From contig NC_068562.1 of the NCBI RefSeq assembly GCF_022201045.2, positions 13,639,001-13,703,000 on the forward strand: a stretch of 64,000 nucleotides of DNA, read 5' to 3'. Position numbers and translations under genes: made by a program. This DNA comes from Citrus sinensis. Its lineage: Eukaryota; Streptophyta; Magnoliopsida; Sapindales; Rutaceae. Positions 36,181 through 47,837 of the stretch are shown piece after piece. How positions within the stretch are numbered: position 1 is the stretch's first letter; the number at the start of each line of letters is the position of its first letter. Below the pieces are notes generated by a model. The model searched no databases, was not told the DNA's origin, and saw nothing but the letters and a program-made list of their open reading frames with translations.

Positions 36181-36355
36181 TGTCACGGGGTGAGAGTTTT
36201 GCACAGCAAGTCCATGCCGCACTTAGGTGACTTCTAGTACATAAGTCGCTAAGTAAGCCTATAATACTTCTCAAACTAGCCAAGCGAAGAAGCTTGCGAC
36301 AATGCTAGAGAGAAGCGAGAGCAATATGACCAAAATATGATTTTATTACACACTA

Positions 36356-36601
36356 TAGAATCATTGTACATATTAGCATTTAGATTTTATTTATTTATTA
36401 TTTTATTACCTAATAAAGAGATTTAGTTGTTGACTAATTCTAATTTTAGTTAGTCTCCTAATTTAGTGGGATTCCTGATTTGAAGGAATTTGCTTCTGAT
36501 TTAGTGAGCTGGAATACCGGCCACCTTAATATATATGTATCCTCATGTAGTTTATTGGAATAAGACTAAATAGGAATAACTTTTTTTCTCTAAAATTTAC
36601 A
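36356..36601 (+). repeat. 5' LTR of the copia element
   Basis: 246 bp, beginning TAGAATCA and ending TTTACA, so the termini are TA..CA and not the usual TG..CA. By eye it differs from the 3' LTR at about 14 positions (about 94% identity), mostly transitions. Confidence 0.92.
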
Positions 36602-36614
36602 TGGTATCAGAGCC
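36602..36614 (+). other. Primer-binding site (initiator tRNA-Met type)
   Basis: TGGTATCAGAGCC directly follows the 5' LTR. This is the sequence widely used by plant copia elements, complementary to the 3' end of initiator tRNA-Met. Confidence 0.9.
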
Positions 36615-36753
36615 TCATACGATCCTTCTCTGAAAACCTAATTTTGCGAATTTCATTCCCTATTCTCATTCTAATAATACCCTACAAATCTTCTATCCTT
36701 CAAGCCTTCATCTGCAATATTTTTTTTTTCTCTCGATTCCTCTGAACCAAAAC

Positions 36754-39700
36754 ATGACAAAAATAGGAGCAGCATTGCAAACCTCCTCCTCTAAGATCAC
36801 GTCTAAATCAGATTCAACCCCGATGACAGCCACCCATGATAACTCCGAATCTGGATCAATTCTCATTACCAGCCATAAATTAAATGGACAGAACTACCTC
36901 CAATAATCCCAATCGGTGTCAATGTTTATTTCTGGGAAATGTAATCTCACCGGTGAGATTGAAATTCCTGAGAAAGGAGATCCAAAATACAGGCTGTGGA
37001 AGAGTGACAATAACATGATTATGTCATGGCTGATAAATTCCATGAACAATGATATAGGTGAAAACTTTCTTCTTTATGGCACAACGAAGGAAATATGGGA
37101 CGCAGCAAAAGAGACATACTCAAGTTCTGAGAACACAGTAGAACTATTCCAAATTGAGACTATCTTGCACGATTTTCGTCAAGAGAATCTCATTGTCACA
37201 CAGTATTTCAACACTCTAATAAGGCATTGGCAGTAACTTGATATGTTTGATACTCACACATGGAAGTGTGCAGATGATGCAGTCACTTACAGAAAAATCG
37301 TGGAGCAAAAAAGGATCTTCAAATTCCTGTTAGGAACAAGGAGTTGGATAAAGTAAGGGGATGAATTATGGGGACTAAACCACTGCCCAATATTAGAAAC
37401 GTGTTCTCTGAGGTTAGTCGTGAAGAAAGTAGGCGCAAGGTGATGATGGGATCTCAAGAAGTTACAACTAATCCGTCACTGCTTGACAGTTCTGCACTTG
37501 CTGTCCAAGGAACCAACACTAGCTCCAATGTCAATTGTCAATAACGAGGAAGGCCTTGGTGCGACCACTACCGCAAGTCTGGACTCTGGAAAGAAAGTTG
37601 CTGGAAACTTCACGGGAAATTAGCTGATTGGAAGCCAAACAAGCCTAACCGTGATAAAGAAAACCGTGCTAATGCAGCTTCATCAACGGAGGAGAAAACT
37701 TCAAGTGAAACAAGTGGATTCAGCAAAGAACAAATGGAAATTCTGCAGAAAATGATCTGCAATAGTCTTTCGCAATCTACTAGCCAACTTCAAGCAACCA
37801 GTATGAAGGCACAACGAAGCAGTTTTCCTGTTGCTCTTAATACTATCAGTGACCAAGGTGAATCATGGATTGTAGACTCTGGCGCATCCGACCATATGAC
37901 AGGGGATGCAACACTCTTGCACAATTACTGTCCTCAAACAGGTAATTCTTCTGTTCGTATAGCAGATGGTTCTCTCTCCATGGTCTTGGGAATAAGATTT
38001 GCTCATCTAATAGAAGATATAATTCTCACCCCTGTTTTTCACGTCCAAAATCTAGACTGTAATTTACTTTCAGTTAGAAAATTTAGCCAAGATCTTAATT
38101 GTGTTGCTAAATTTTTCCCATGCTTGTGTGAATTTTAGGGAATGGAATCGGGGAAGACGATTGGCAGTGCTGAGTTCGTGTCAGGTCTCTACCTATTTAG
38201 AGCCAATAATCCTCCAAGTAGACAAATTGGTTACTCAAGTTACAATATGTCCACTAGTGTATCAAAGAGTCTGTCGTCACTTCATTCTTCTATTTTCAAT
38301 TCTAATGTCAATAATGTGGATGAAATCATGCTGTGGCACTTTCGCCTCAGCCATCCCAACTTTGTGTATCTAGGAAAAATATTTCCTAAATTGTTCATCA
38401 ATAAAAATCCAAATTCATTTCATTGTAAAATATGTCAATTTGCTTAACATACACGTGCAAATTTTCCTTCAATTCCTCACGTACCTACCCATCCATTCAC
38501 CATGATTCATAGTGATGTATGGGGTGCATCAAGAATTAAAAGCCTCACGGGGGCTCACTGGTTTGTGTCTTTTGTGGATGATCACACTCGTCTGACTTGG
38601 ATATTTCTCATGAAAGAAAAATCTGAAGTTAACCTTATCTTCCAAAAATTTCATATGATGGTCCAAAATCAATTCAATGCTCAAATCCAAATCTTTAAAA
38701 CCAACAATGCTAGAGAATACTTCAAGTCCCATCTTGAGTCATATCTTTCACATCATGGCATAATACATACCAGCTCATGTGTAGATACCCCTCAGCAGAA
38801 CGGAGTGGCTGAAAAGAAAAAATCGCCATATTCTTGAGGTAGCTCGGGCACTCTTATTTACATCCAATATGCCGAAGTATTTCTGGGGTGAGGCAGTCCT
38901 TACTGCGGCTTACCTAATCAATCGGATGCCTTCTAGGGTTCATAAATTTCAAAGTCCTCATCAAGTTCTCCTCAAAACCTATCCTCACACCAAATTTATC
39001 TCCTTAGATGTTCTTATAAGAGTTTTTGGGTGCTAAACCTTTGTTCATAATCATTTCCCAGATATATCCAAATTAGATCCTAAATCCATCAAATGCGTCT
39101 TCCTAGGTTATTCATCAAACCAAAAGGGTTACAGATGCTACTCTCCCATTACCAAAAGGGTCTACAATTCAATGGATGTCACTTTCTTTGAACATGAACC
39201 TTATTACCCAAAATCTGACATTCAGTGGGAGAATGTAAGGGAATCTCAATTTTTGGATGAACTTCTCATCAAAGAATCCTCTAAAATCCAGCATGCATCT
39301 CCACATCTTGTCCTTCTTCCCTCGAATTCAAACTACACACCAAACCCCAACCTTGAAATTTCATTGTCTAACAGTCCATCATCCTCAAAATATAGGTCTA
39401 CACAACTTGAATCTTCCCAGCTCCGTGTCTATACTAGGAGGAAAAATGAAAACAAGGAGAGTGAGAACCTTGCACCTCTCACGCAATGCCATGACACCAA
39501 CCCGAATTCTAATCCTGCTCAAGTTCATTCAAGTGAGGCCGATCATTCTCCTGAGTTAATTGTGCCGGTGATTGATGATACTGATGTTCTTATTGCTCTA
39601 AGGAAAGGTGTAAGATCCTGTACCATTCATCCGATTGAAAATTTTGTGAGCTATAACTCTCTTTCTCCAGCATACAGGGCATTCATTACTTCCTTTGACA

Positions 39701-41249
39701 GTGTACAAATTTCGAGAACTATTCATAAGGCTCTTAAACATCCAAGATGGCAGAAAGCTGTACAGGATGAGGTCATTGCACTTGAAAAGAATATAACATG
39801 GGTAATCACAGATCTACTAGCTGGAAAAAGACCAGTAGATTGCAGATGGATATTTACCATCAAACACAAAGCAGATGGAAGCATTGAAAGACTCAAAACT
39901 CGGTTAGTTGCTAAGGAATTTACACAATTTTATGGTATTGACTATTAAGAAACTTTTGCTCCAGTTGCCAAACTTAATACTATCCGAGCACTCCTTTCAC
40001 TTGCTGTTAATTTTGATTGGTCATTACATCAACTAGACATTAAAAATGCTTTCCTAAATGGCGACCTTGAAGAAGAAGTCTATATGGAAGTGCCACCTGG
40101 TATAGAAAGTTCTCACACTAAAAGCAAGGTGTTTAAACTGCTAAAGTCTCTCTATGGACTCAAGCAGTCTCCTCGTGCATGGTTTGGTAGGTTTGCCAAG
40201 TTTGTGACCAAATATGGGTATAAACAGTGCCAATCAGATATACCTTGTTTGTTAAGTTCTCAATAGAGAAGAAAATTACAGTTTTGATCGTCTACGTTGA
40301 TGATATCATTCTTACTGGTGATTTTGAGGAAGAATTACAGTTTTTGAAACAACGTTTAGTTCAGGAATTTGATATTAAGGACCTCAGTAATTTAAAATAC
40401 TTCCTTGGCATGGAGATAGCAAGGTCAAGAGAAGGCATTGCAGTGACCTAACGGAAATATGTATTGGATTTGTTGATGGAAACAGGGATGCTCGGCTGTA
40501 AACCACTAAATACACCCATGGACTCAAGCAAAAAGTTTGGCACATAATCAGAGAGTGTTCCTGTGGACAAGGGGAGATACCAGAGACTTGTTGGACGACT
40601 AATCTATCTCTCCCATACACGCCCAGACATTGGATTTGCTGTCAGTTCAGTGAGTCAATTCATGAACAATCCAAGGGAAGAGCATATGAAGGCCGTGTAT
40701 AGGATTCTAAAGTACCTTAAATTGACACCTGGGAAGGGATTAATGTTCAGGAAAAACAACAAACGGGAGATTGTTGTATACACTGATGCAGATCACGCAG
40801 GGAATATAATGGACAGGCGCTCTACTTCTGGCTATTGTTCATATGTTTGGGGAAATCTTGTTACATGGAGAAGTAAGAAACAGTCGGTTGTCTCTTGAAG
40901 TAGTGCAGAATCTGAGTTCAGATCATTGGCAATGGGTATTTGTGAAGGTATTTGGATTCATCGATTACTTAGAGAGCTGGGAATTATAGATAAGCAACCT
41001 ATCAGGCTATTATGTGATAACCAGGCAGCAATCAGGATTGCTAAAAACCCAGTGCACCATGATAGGATGAAACATGTTGAGATTGATTGCCACTTCATCC
41101 TAGAGAAGATAAAAAATAGCACTGTCCATATCGTCTACATTCCTACTCAACATCAAATTGCAGACATCCTTACTAAAGCTCTTTCAAGAACTAGATTTGA
41201 AGAATTGAATTGCAAGCTAGGCATATACAATTTGTACAACCCAGCTTGA
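36754..41249 (+). pseudogene. Broken gag-pol of the copia element
   Basis: Parts in order: gag from an ATG at 36754, with a stop at 36904-36906 and another at 37234-37236. A damaged zinc knuckle lies near 37560-37600, where the second Cys reads Tyr and the His position is lost. Protease follows with WIVDSGASDHM (from 37867). Then come the GAG-pre-integrase region with LWHFRLSHPN (near 38331), the integrase core with HSDVWG and FVDDHTR (38500-38600) and a frameshift near 38815 after PQQNGVAE. Reverse transcriptase includes [30 protein letters not shown] and YVDDIILTGD (39720-40320). RNase H has YTDADHAG and DNQAAI (40780-41035). Stops also fall at about 38138, 38448, 39946, 40264, 40449 and 40896. 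It is not translated as a whole. Confidence 0.93.
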
Positions 41250-41258
41250 GGGGGAGAG
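41243..41258 (+). other. Polypurine tract of the copia element
   Basis: A tract reading TTGAGGGGGAGAG lies directly before the 3' LTR, the usual plus-strand primer site. Confidence 0.85.
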
Positions 41259-41504
41259 TAGAATCACTGCACATATTAACATTTAGATTTTATTTATTTA
41301 TTATTTTATTACCTAATAAGGAGATTTAGTTATTGACTAATTCTAATTTTAGTTAGTCTCTTAATTTAGTGGGATTCCTGATTTGAAGGAATTTGCTTCT
41401 GATTTAGTGAGCTGGAATACCGGCCATCTTCATAGATATGTATCCTCATGTAGTTCATTGGAATAAGACTAAATGAGAATAACTCTTTTTCTCTGAAATT
41501 TACA
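41259..41504 (+). repeat. 3' LTR of the copia element
   Basis: 246 bp, the same length as the 5' LTR, with the same TA..CA ends. It is followed by CACACTA, which contains the presumed target duplication CACTA. Confidence 0.92.
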
Positions 41505-41571
41505 CACACTAAAGAGAAATTACAAGAGAGCTTTTTACAAGAGCTTTAGAGTTTGTGTGTGTGGTGTGGTT

Positions 41572-42045
41572 ATTGAGCAAATAAAGAACTCACCCCTATT
41601 TATAGGTGTTGGGTGCTAGTTCTTGAAATTTCCTAGCAAGTTGCATAAATATCTTTTGGACTTAAATGCTTGATTCTAGAAAACTCTAGGATATTTACAA
41701 TTGTAGAAAACTCTAGAATTCGGGGCGGGCTTGGATGATTGCTAAGTTAACCACGGCTGGCTAGTTGTGTTGGTGGCCGATTTCTAAGTGCATCCCGCCC
41801 TTAGTGCTATTGAGCAAATAAGGAACTCACCCCTATTTATAGGTGTTGGGTGCTAGTTCTTGAAATTTCCTAGCAAGTTGCATAAATATCTTTTGGACTT
41901 AAATGCTTAATTCTAGAAAACTCTAGGATATTTACAATTGTAGAAAACTCTAGAATTCGGGGCGGGCTTGGATGATTGCTAAGCTAACCACGGCTGGCTA
42001 GTTGTGTTGGTGGCCGATTTCTAAGTGCATCCCGCCTTTAGTGCT
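41572..42045. repeat. 237-bp tandem duplication inside the solo LTR
   Basis: Copy 1 is 41572-41808 and copy 2 is 41809-42045. I count 4 differences, about 98% identity. Each copy includes the palindromic TATA-like segment CCTATTTATAGG, so the LTR has two copies of its likely core promoter. The duplication is much younger than the copia insertion next to it, going by divergence. Confidence 0.92.
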
Positions 42046-42155
42046 AAGCGCAACCTACTTCTAAGGGCACTTCGGTTTTAGGCGAACTTTTACGAAGTGT
42101 ATTTGTGCACACAGAATTAGCCTCCATTGATGGCAAATTTGAGCAGCCCGTAACA

Positions 42156-43651
42156 GTATGATCACTCGCCAAAGCTGAGATAAAATTCTAATCTTGCACT
42201 TCAAACCAGTCGAGTCTCACTACCTGAACGTAAAACCTTCAAAACCGCGATTAAGAGTCCAGAATGAATGCAAGCCATGCAAAACAAAATCCTAGGTCTC
42301 CAGAAAAATCATACATGGTCCTTGGACCCACGACCATGAAACAAAAGTGTCATAGGATCGAAGTAGGTCTACCGTATAAAGTATAAAGAGGATGGCAATG
42401 TTTACTATTACAATGCACGACTGGTGGCGAAAGGATTTACTCAAATATATGGCATTGACTTCGATGAGACCTTCAGTCTTGTGGTTAAAGCCACCACCAT
42501 TCGTCTAATTTTGGCAATTGCAGTTAGTACATGTCAGCAATACCTTTTTACATTGCAAATTGAATGAAATAGCATAAATGGAACAACCTCTTGGCTTCTA
42601 AGATGCCACTTACCCTTTATATGTTTGCAAGTTTGCAAAAGCCCTTTTATGGCCTTAGGTACCTAGGGCTTATTTTGAATGCCTTTCAACAGCCCTCATT
42701 GATCTTGGCAACAAAGCCGACTCATCTTTATTTATTTTTTGCTGCAACTTAGTATTAATTCTTATATTAATTTATGTGGATGCACTGGCAAGATTCGATA
42801 CATCATTCACACATTCAGTTCCAAGTTCACATTAAAAGACTTTAGTAATTTGAAGTACTTCTTTGGCATTGAAATAACGGAATATACTAATGGCATTTTT
42901 CCTATCCTAAGCCACGTACACACGTGACCTCGTCATCAAGGCACATGCTTAGATGCTCTTCTATCAAGACCCCCATGGCCGTTAAATCTCGCCCTTTGCT
43001 AGACGATGTCGAACCAGTTGATGCCACACACTAATGTGGCATCAACTTCTCAAAGCTTTCAAGGTCTGTCAAAGCTGATTTTAGGGCAGTCAAGCATCTC
43101 CTTCGATACCTCAAAGGAATTATAAATTACGAACTCCAGCAAACTTCTCAAAGTGCTTTCAATCTTTATGCTTTTTCTGACTCTGATTGGGCAGGTTGTT
43201 CAACGACTAGAAGAAGCACAACTGGATTTTCTGTCTATCTTAGTGGCAATTGCATTTCATAAAGTTCAAGGAAACAGCACACTGTATCTTGATCCAGCAC
43301 TGAAAGGCGCTCTATTGCCACAACTGCTATAGAACTCACTTGGATTAGGCACATCTTACAAGAGATTGGTTCACAATTAGAGAAATCACCTACACTGCTC
43401 TGTGATATTAAGAGTTCATTGCGATTAACAAAAGACCCCGTTTTTCATAGACGTACAAAGCATAAAGGACTTGATGTGCACTTTGTTCATGAGAAAGTTG
43501 TTCTAGGATTTCTTCATACTTGCCATGTTTCCACAAAACGGCAAGTTGCCTATTCCTTCACCAAACCTTTGGCCAAACGACAGTTCATCTTCTTACTAGA
43601 CAAACTACGGGTGCAGTGTACGACACTGCCATGCTTGAGGGGGGGGGGAGA
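42156..43651 (+). pseudogene. Decayed copia pol fragment (older element)
   Basis: Reverse transcriptase traces include [20 protein letters not shown] (from about 42411) and, after large losses, LKDFSNLKYFFGIEI (near 42834). RNase H traces include HLLRYLKG (near 43090), FSDSDWAGC (near 43170), TTGFSVYLSGN, and the terminal HRRTKHKGLDVHFVHEK (43445 on). The region ends in a G-rich purine tract at 43635-43649, as before a 3' LTR. Many stops and frameshifts and the loss of the YVDD segment show a long-dead element. It belongs to a different copia lineage from the element at 36356-41504, judging by residue differences. Confidence 0.88.
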
Positions 43652-43935
43652 TGTCAACCTAAACTGCCGCAACATACAATCCATAAATTTGACACCAATT
43701 TAGCATCTTGTACAGCTTTAGCGAGAGGCTTTCCGTTGGCAAGATTATTGCAAACAAATAGGAAAGAATCCAGCCACAGCATTAGCCCCTGCAGCTAGTA
43801 TGAAGAAAATATTTATTCCTTTTATATCTTTATTATGTACGTATAAATAGACCGGTACAAATCCTTTAATAGATAAAAAAACAATGTAACTTTCAAAATT
43901 TTTGTATCTCATTTTCTTTCTAAATTCATGCACTG
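43652..43935 (+). repeat. Probable 3' LTR of the older copia element
   Basis: TGTCAACC starts directly after the purine tract. A TATA-like TATAAATA is at 43842-43849 and a TTTCTTTCTAAATTCATGCA stretch lies near the presumed end. The right border is a guess, because no matching 5' LTR was found in the window. Confidence 0.5.
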
Positions 43936-46900
43936 TCGTATACATGCAGTATGCGCAGGATGTAGAAAGGTTTTGGCAGTCAATAATGCAGATTTGCAAA
44001 GCCATAATCGACATGACCACATTCATGGATGGACTGCCACAAGCATAACATACTTTTTTCACCCATGAATAATTCAGATTCCGAATTTCTAATGGTCTCA
44101 ATTGGGCATGAATTTTCAATTGTCTGATGTCAATGAATGTGCAGACATGGGGTATTAAAAAATTCTGGAAAATTTTTAAATTAGTGATGATTTTCTTATT
44201 AAGAAATTGTAGATACTTCAAGAACATGTCAGGCTGTCAGTAAATGATAATGCTACCCAAGATGTCATGGATTGAGATTGCCAAAATGTGCTGAAGCCAT
44301 TGATTTGTCTCCTATCCCCAAACATCGGTGCACACGTTGCATGTGCCTTCCCATAATTGGTAGTTTTTTTTTTAAATCTAATTCTATATTATTGTGGCAA
44401 ACTTCTGTGTCCACCTCAATAAAAAGCCTTAATCCCGATCAATGAATCAGCCAATAATTAAAACGGTAAATTACTCATTCTATTATCTAATGTAACAAAA
44501 CAAGTTTCTTATATATACGTTTAACATTTGTTTGATTTTTTTAAAAATATTTTGAAATATATTTCGTTCGAGTCCCTTATATAGGATGGGCAATTTTTTA
44601 AGAACTTAACTTATTGGGATAATTAATCTTTACTCGAAGAACTGAACCAAATCGATTTGGATTGGTTCATCTCTTTCTTTATTTTTATTTTTTTAAAATT
44701 TTCATTCATTTATCGATTCAAAAATTTCTAAACCAAAACTAGAACTAGGATTCGAATCAAATTGGCCCAAATGGCGCAAAATACCTACTTTTGTCCAAAT
44801 ATCCAAATTGTACTATATAACACAGCTAAAGTAAAACGTTTTGGTAAAACTTTTGGATTTATCATAAGTAGATTTGTGAATATTTTTAACATTTAAAATC
44901 ATTGAAAAAAGGCAAAAAAAATTACATATGCACAAATTTAGGTTAAAAATCTCGCGAGTACGACGACATCGGACGCATAAAATAACAAATTTTATGCAAT
45001 CCAAAGAGTCCTTCATCGAGCCCATAAAACATCGACCGCCCCAACCCAAACCATCCAACGCAGCAAAGGAACCACTTGTTGCAATTTTTTTTATTTTATT
45101 CAAAATGCTAAAAATTTGATTCAAAGGGTCAATTTTGGGAAATTATTTAATCAAATTTTGTCATTTGTGGAATCCAAGCTGTTTTTCACTTCATTTTAGC
45201 TAAATATTTGTCAAAAGTTAACCAAATTAAATGCAAATTCACAAAAAAAAAAAACAGTCTTACGAAGGAAACCTTAATAGAATCACAATCTTCCACCCTG
45301 TCAAAAAAACTTTTTTTTTTACCCAAAAAAAACAAATTGTAAGCTCTTTGACTTTGACATCAAAATGCAATAATGTGTAAATTTTCTTTAATTTCAAGAA
45401 CCTCTTTGACAAAACTCGTGGTTGTGGAATGTCCATCATCCATGCCTACAAAAATAAGTATAAAATAGGAATTATTTTTTTTTATAAAATATTCGATATG
45501 AAAAAAAAATACAATTATTGCTTGGATACTGATATTTAAACAGAAATATATAATTAACTATAAAATTATATAATTTTTTTTTTACAAAATAGATCAAATA
45601 ATCAGATAATACTATGATATCATACAACTTTTTAGTACATTCTATTATTATTTTGTCATTTCTTTAGTATTTTTCCTAATTTTTTTGAATTATAAATTCT
45701 TTTTCAATAATATGCAAACACGGTGATGATCGAATGTGCTCCGTGGGTCCACGGCCCAAGTAGCTCAATTATTACATGCCACGCGTGCAATCACTATAAA
45801 TTCACAAGGGCAGACACTTTTTTTTTTTTTTTTTTCAGTAGAAGGCATTATTAAACCATATAATTTAATAATATATTTATTAAAAATAATAAAAAATTAT
45901 ATATATTATGTGGATATCTCAGTAAGTTATAAATTTAAAAAATTTAGGTGGAGTTTTTTTTTTCATTTAAAATCAGACCGTAATTTATATAAATTTATAA
46001 ATAAAATTAAATGTCTAAATTTAAATATTTTTTTCTAAATTACTAAAATAAAGATTAAATCTTAAAAAATTAAAAAATTAATATTTTTATATTTACGTCC
46101 TTATAAATTATAAATATTAAATAAATAATAACATCTAAAGAACTTAAATAAAATAATACTTTATTATAATCATGTCCAATTAAATAGAATCTTTATGATG
46201 TTTCAAAATGAAAAGTATTTATAAAAAATTGTGAAGATAAATAATGTTAATTTAAAAAAAATATTATTATTCTACTACTATATTATCAAAAATTATAAAA
46301 ATAAATAATAATATTAATTATTAAATTTTATTTAGATAATAATTAAAATTAATTAATTAAATAAAAATATTTTAAAATATAATTTTAATAATATTAATTA
46401 AACATTAATTTTAAAAAATAAACTTAATAATTTAATTAATTAAAATTAAATCAATTATAAAAAAATAATCATCTCCTTAATATAAACATATTATTAAATA
46501 ATAAGATTCAATAATATTTTTATATAAAAAATAAAAACGCCCATAATAAAAATCTTAATAATATATATATATGAATCGAACTATAATACCATAGTAGCAC
46601 TGTACCACAACTAGAATCTAGTTTTGGTGATTACTGTAGACTGAATCCAATAGTTGAATTCAACTGTAGTAACCACCGTATGCTGAATCTAATGACCCAA
46701 TTCAACTGTAGTACCATAATTTTATCGTATATATATTTTAAGTCCAAAACACTAATTTTTAATTAGTTTCAGAATATAATTTAATTTACTTGTTTTCACT
46801 AATTTGCTTACTTTAACTTTTATTCGATCATGATTTAGTTTTTCAAGGCCACTAAAAATTTCTCTTGAATTTACTAAATAATTACAACTTCTGGATTATT

Positions 46901-47090
46901 GCTAAATTTCCCAGATTCATTTCCTTAACTCTTTACAACTACATCGTTTCCACCACTTCTACCAAAACTTTCTGTCACAAGACAACCCAAGAAAATAAAA
47001 AGGCCGAAAGCCTCAGTCACTCTTGTCCACCAAATCACTGAGTCAACTCGCTAACTCACTCAAAACAAGTCCCGATAAAACAGTCACAAT
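43936..47090. other. Gene-free spacer
   Basis: Mostly AT-rich, extremely so from 45840 to 46570. Open frames here (44227-43745 -, 45124-44813 -, 45736-46038 +) show no motif. The sequence 46580-46735 holds short direct and inverted repeats of GAATTCAACTGTAGTA type, perhaps a small element, not defined. Confidence 0.5.
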
Positions 47091-47711
47091 TCACAAATCA
47101 TCCGCTTTAGACATATTAGAGAGCCGGCTCGGCCTCGGCTCAAAAGCGGCTCGGCGGCGTTGCTGGTGAGAAGAAGGCCTAATCAGAGCAGTCAATGCAC
47201 GTTTGACCAATTCTCCTTCCACTCCTCCGATTCTCACGAGCGAATTCGTCATCGCTGATCTCCTATAATTCAGCCTACTACTTGAGTGATGCGAACACGA
47301 CGCCGTCTTATGACTGTTGTAGCTGTTCGTCCTCTTATGCAGAGCGCACCGGAAGGAGCCAGGATGCGTAGTCGGCGAACACGCGCAGGTCCTCTTCGGG
47401 GCGTTGAACGATGCCGCATTGTTGCATTTACTTATCTGTCGCGTGTACGAGATCGAACGGCCAGGGGAGATCGGGCGGTTGTCGATTGAGAACCGGACAG
47501 ACGGCGAGGATCGGTTATGACTGTGGGCGCGGTCATTGTGGTGGCCGTAGTACGGATTGGCACGTGTGGGTGAGGTGGCACGTGCGAAGAAAGTGGAGGA
47601 GGAGAAACTGGAAGAGGTAGAAGAGGCGAAAGAGGAAGACAGTGAGTTTCTGCGAAACGTGGCTAGATCTGAACCGTTGGATTTGTTTCTTGGTGAGGAT
47701 GATATTGGCAT
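47091..47711 (-). CDS. Plant serine-rich protein-like
   Basis: An intronless gene for 206 residues in a GC-rich island. The N-terminal half is rich in Ser, Arg and Asn (for example SSSFASSTSSSFSSST at 25-40). A conserved Cys motif CACSPTTHPGSFRC covers residues 109-122. The C-terminal block MTNSLVRIGGVEGELVKRAL..IRPSSHQQRRRAAF (154-190) is shared by a plant family annotated as serine-rich protein-related. Its biochemical role is not known to me. No signal peptide or membrane span is visible, so a cytosolic or nuclear protein is likely. A TATA box lies about 120 bp upstream on the minus strand, which supports the start. Confidence 0.88.
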   Translation of the reverse strand: MPISSSPRNKSNGSDLATFRRNSLSSSFASSTSSSFSSSTFFARATSPTRANPYYGHHNDRAHSHNRSSPSVRFSIDNRPISPGRSISYTRQISKCNNAASFNAPKRTCACSPTTHPGSFRCALHKRTNSYNSHKTASCSHHSSSRLNYRRSAMTNSLVRIGGVEGELVKRALTALIRPSSHQQRRRAAFEPRPSRLSNMSKADDL

Positions 47712-47828
47712 TGTGATTATCAGAAGGAAGAAAATTGGAGAGATTTTTTTATTTCTAATAGAAAATATTCTTTTAGAGCGCCGTTTTGGGGCGTTATTTG
47801 GGCAAACCTAAGTGCTACGAAAGGAGGG

Positions 47829-47837
47829 TATTTATAG
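47829..47837 (-). promoter_or_regulatory. TATA box of the serine-rich protein gene
   Basis: CTATAAATA on the minus strand, about 118-126 bp before the ATG at 47711. The segment between fits a short 5' UTR. Confidence 0.65.

Larger units (their letters stand above)
36356..41504 (+). mobile_element. Dead Ty1/copia LTR retrotransposon
   Basis: A complete but inactive element of 5149 bp. Two 246-bp LTRs bound a primer-binding site, a gag-pol region in copia order (gag, protease, integrase, reverse transcriptase, RNase H) and a purine tract. The flanking sequence CACTA occurs at 36351-36355 and at 41507-41511, with an extra CA next to the right LTR. That suggests a 5-bp target duplication with a small repeat slip. 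It inserted into the LTR at 36181-42155. Numerous stops show that it cannot move by itself. Confidence 0.93.
36181..42155 (-). mobile_element. Apparently solitary LTR, split by a copia insertion
   Basis: The left border TGTCACGGGG (36181) and right border CCCGTAACA (ending 42155) are inverse, as at LTR ends. Outside the inserted copia element (36356-41504) about 0.8 kb of LTR remains. A TATA-like CCTATAAATAGG read on the minus strand suggests the LTR points that way. Its right part holds a 237-bp tandem duplication. I found no internal region or second LTR of this family nearby, so I call it solo. The flanks show no clean target duplication (CTTAT against GTATG). Superfamily is not determined. 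Confidence 0.6.

Noticed and set aside
43745..44227. 160-codon minus-strand open frame
   Set aside because: It is antisense to the probable LTR at its low end and AT-rich elsewhere. The translation shows no motif or plausible domain.
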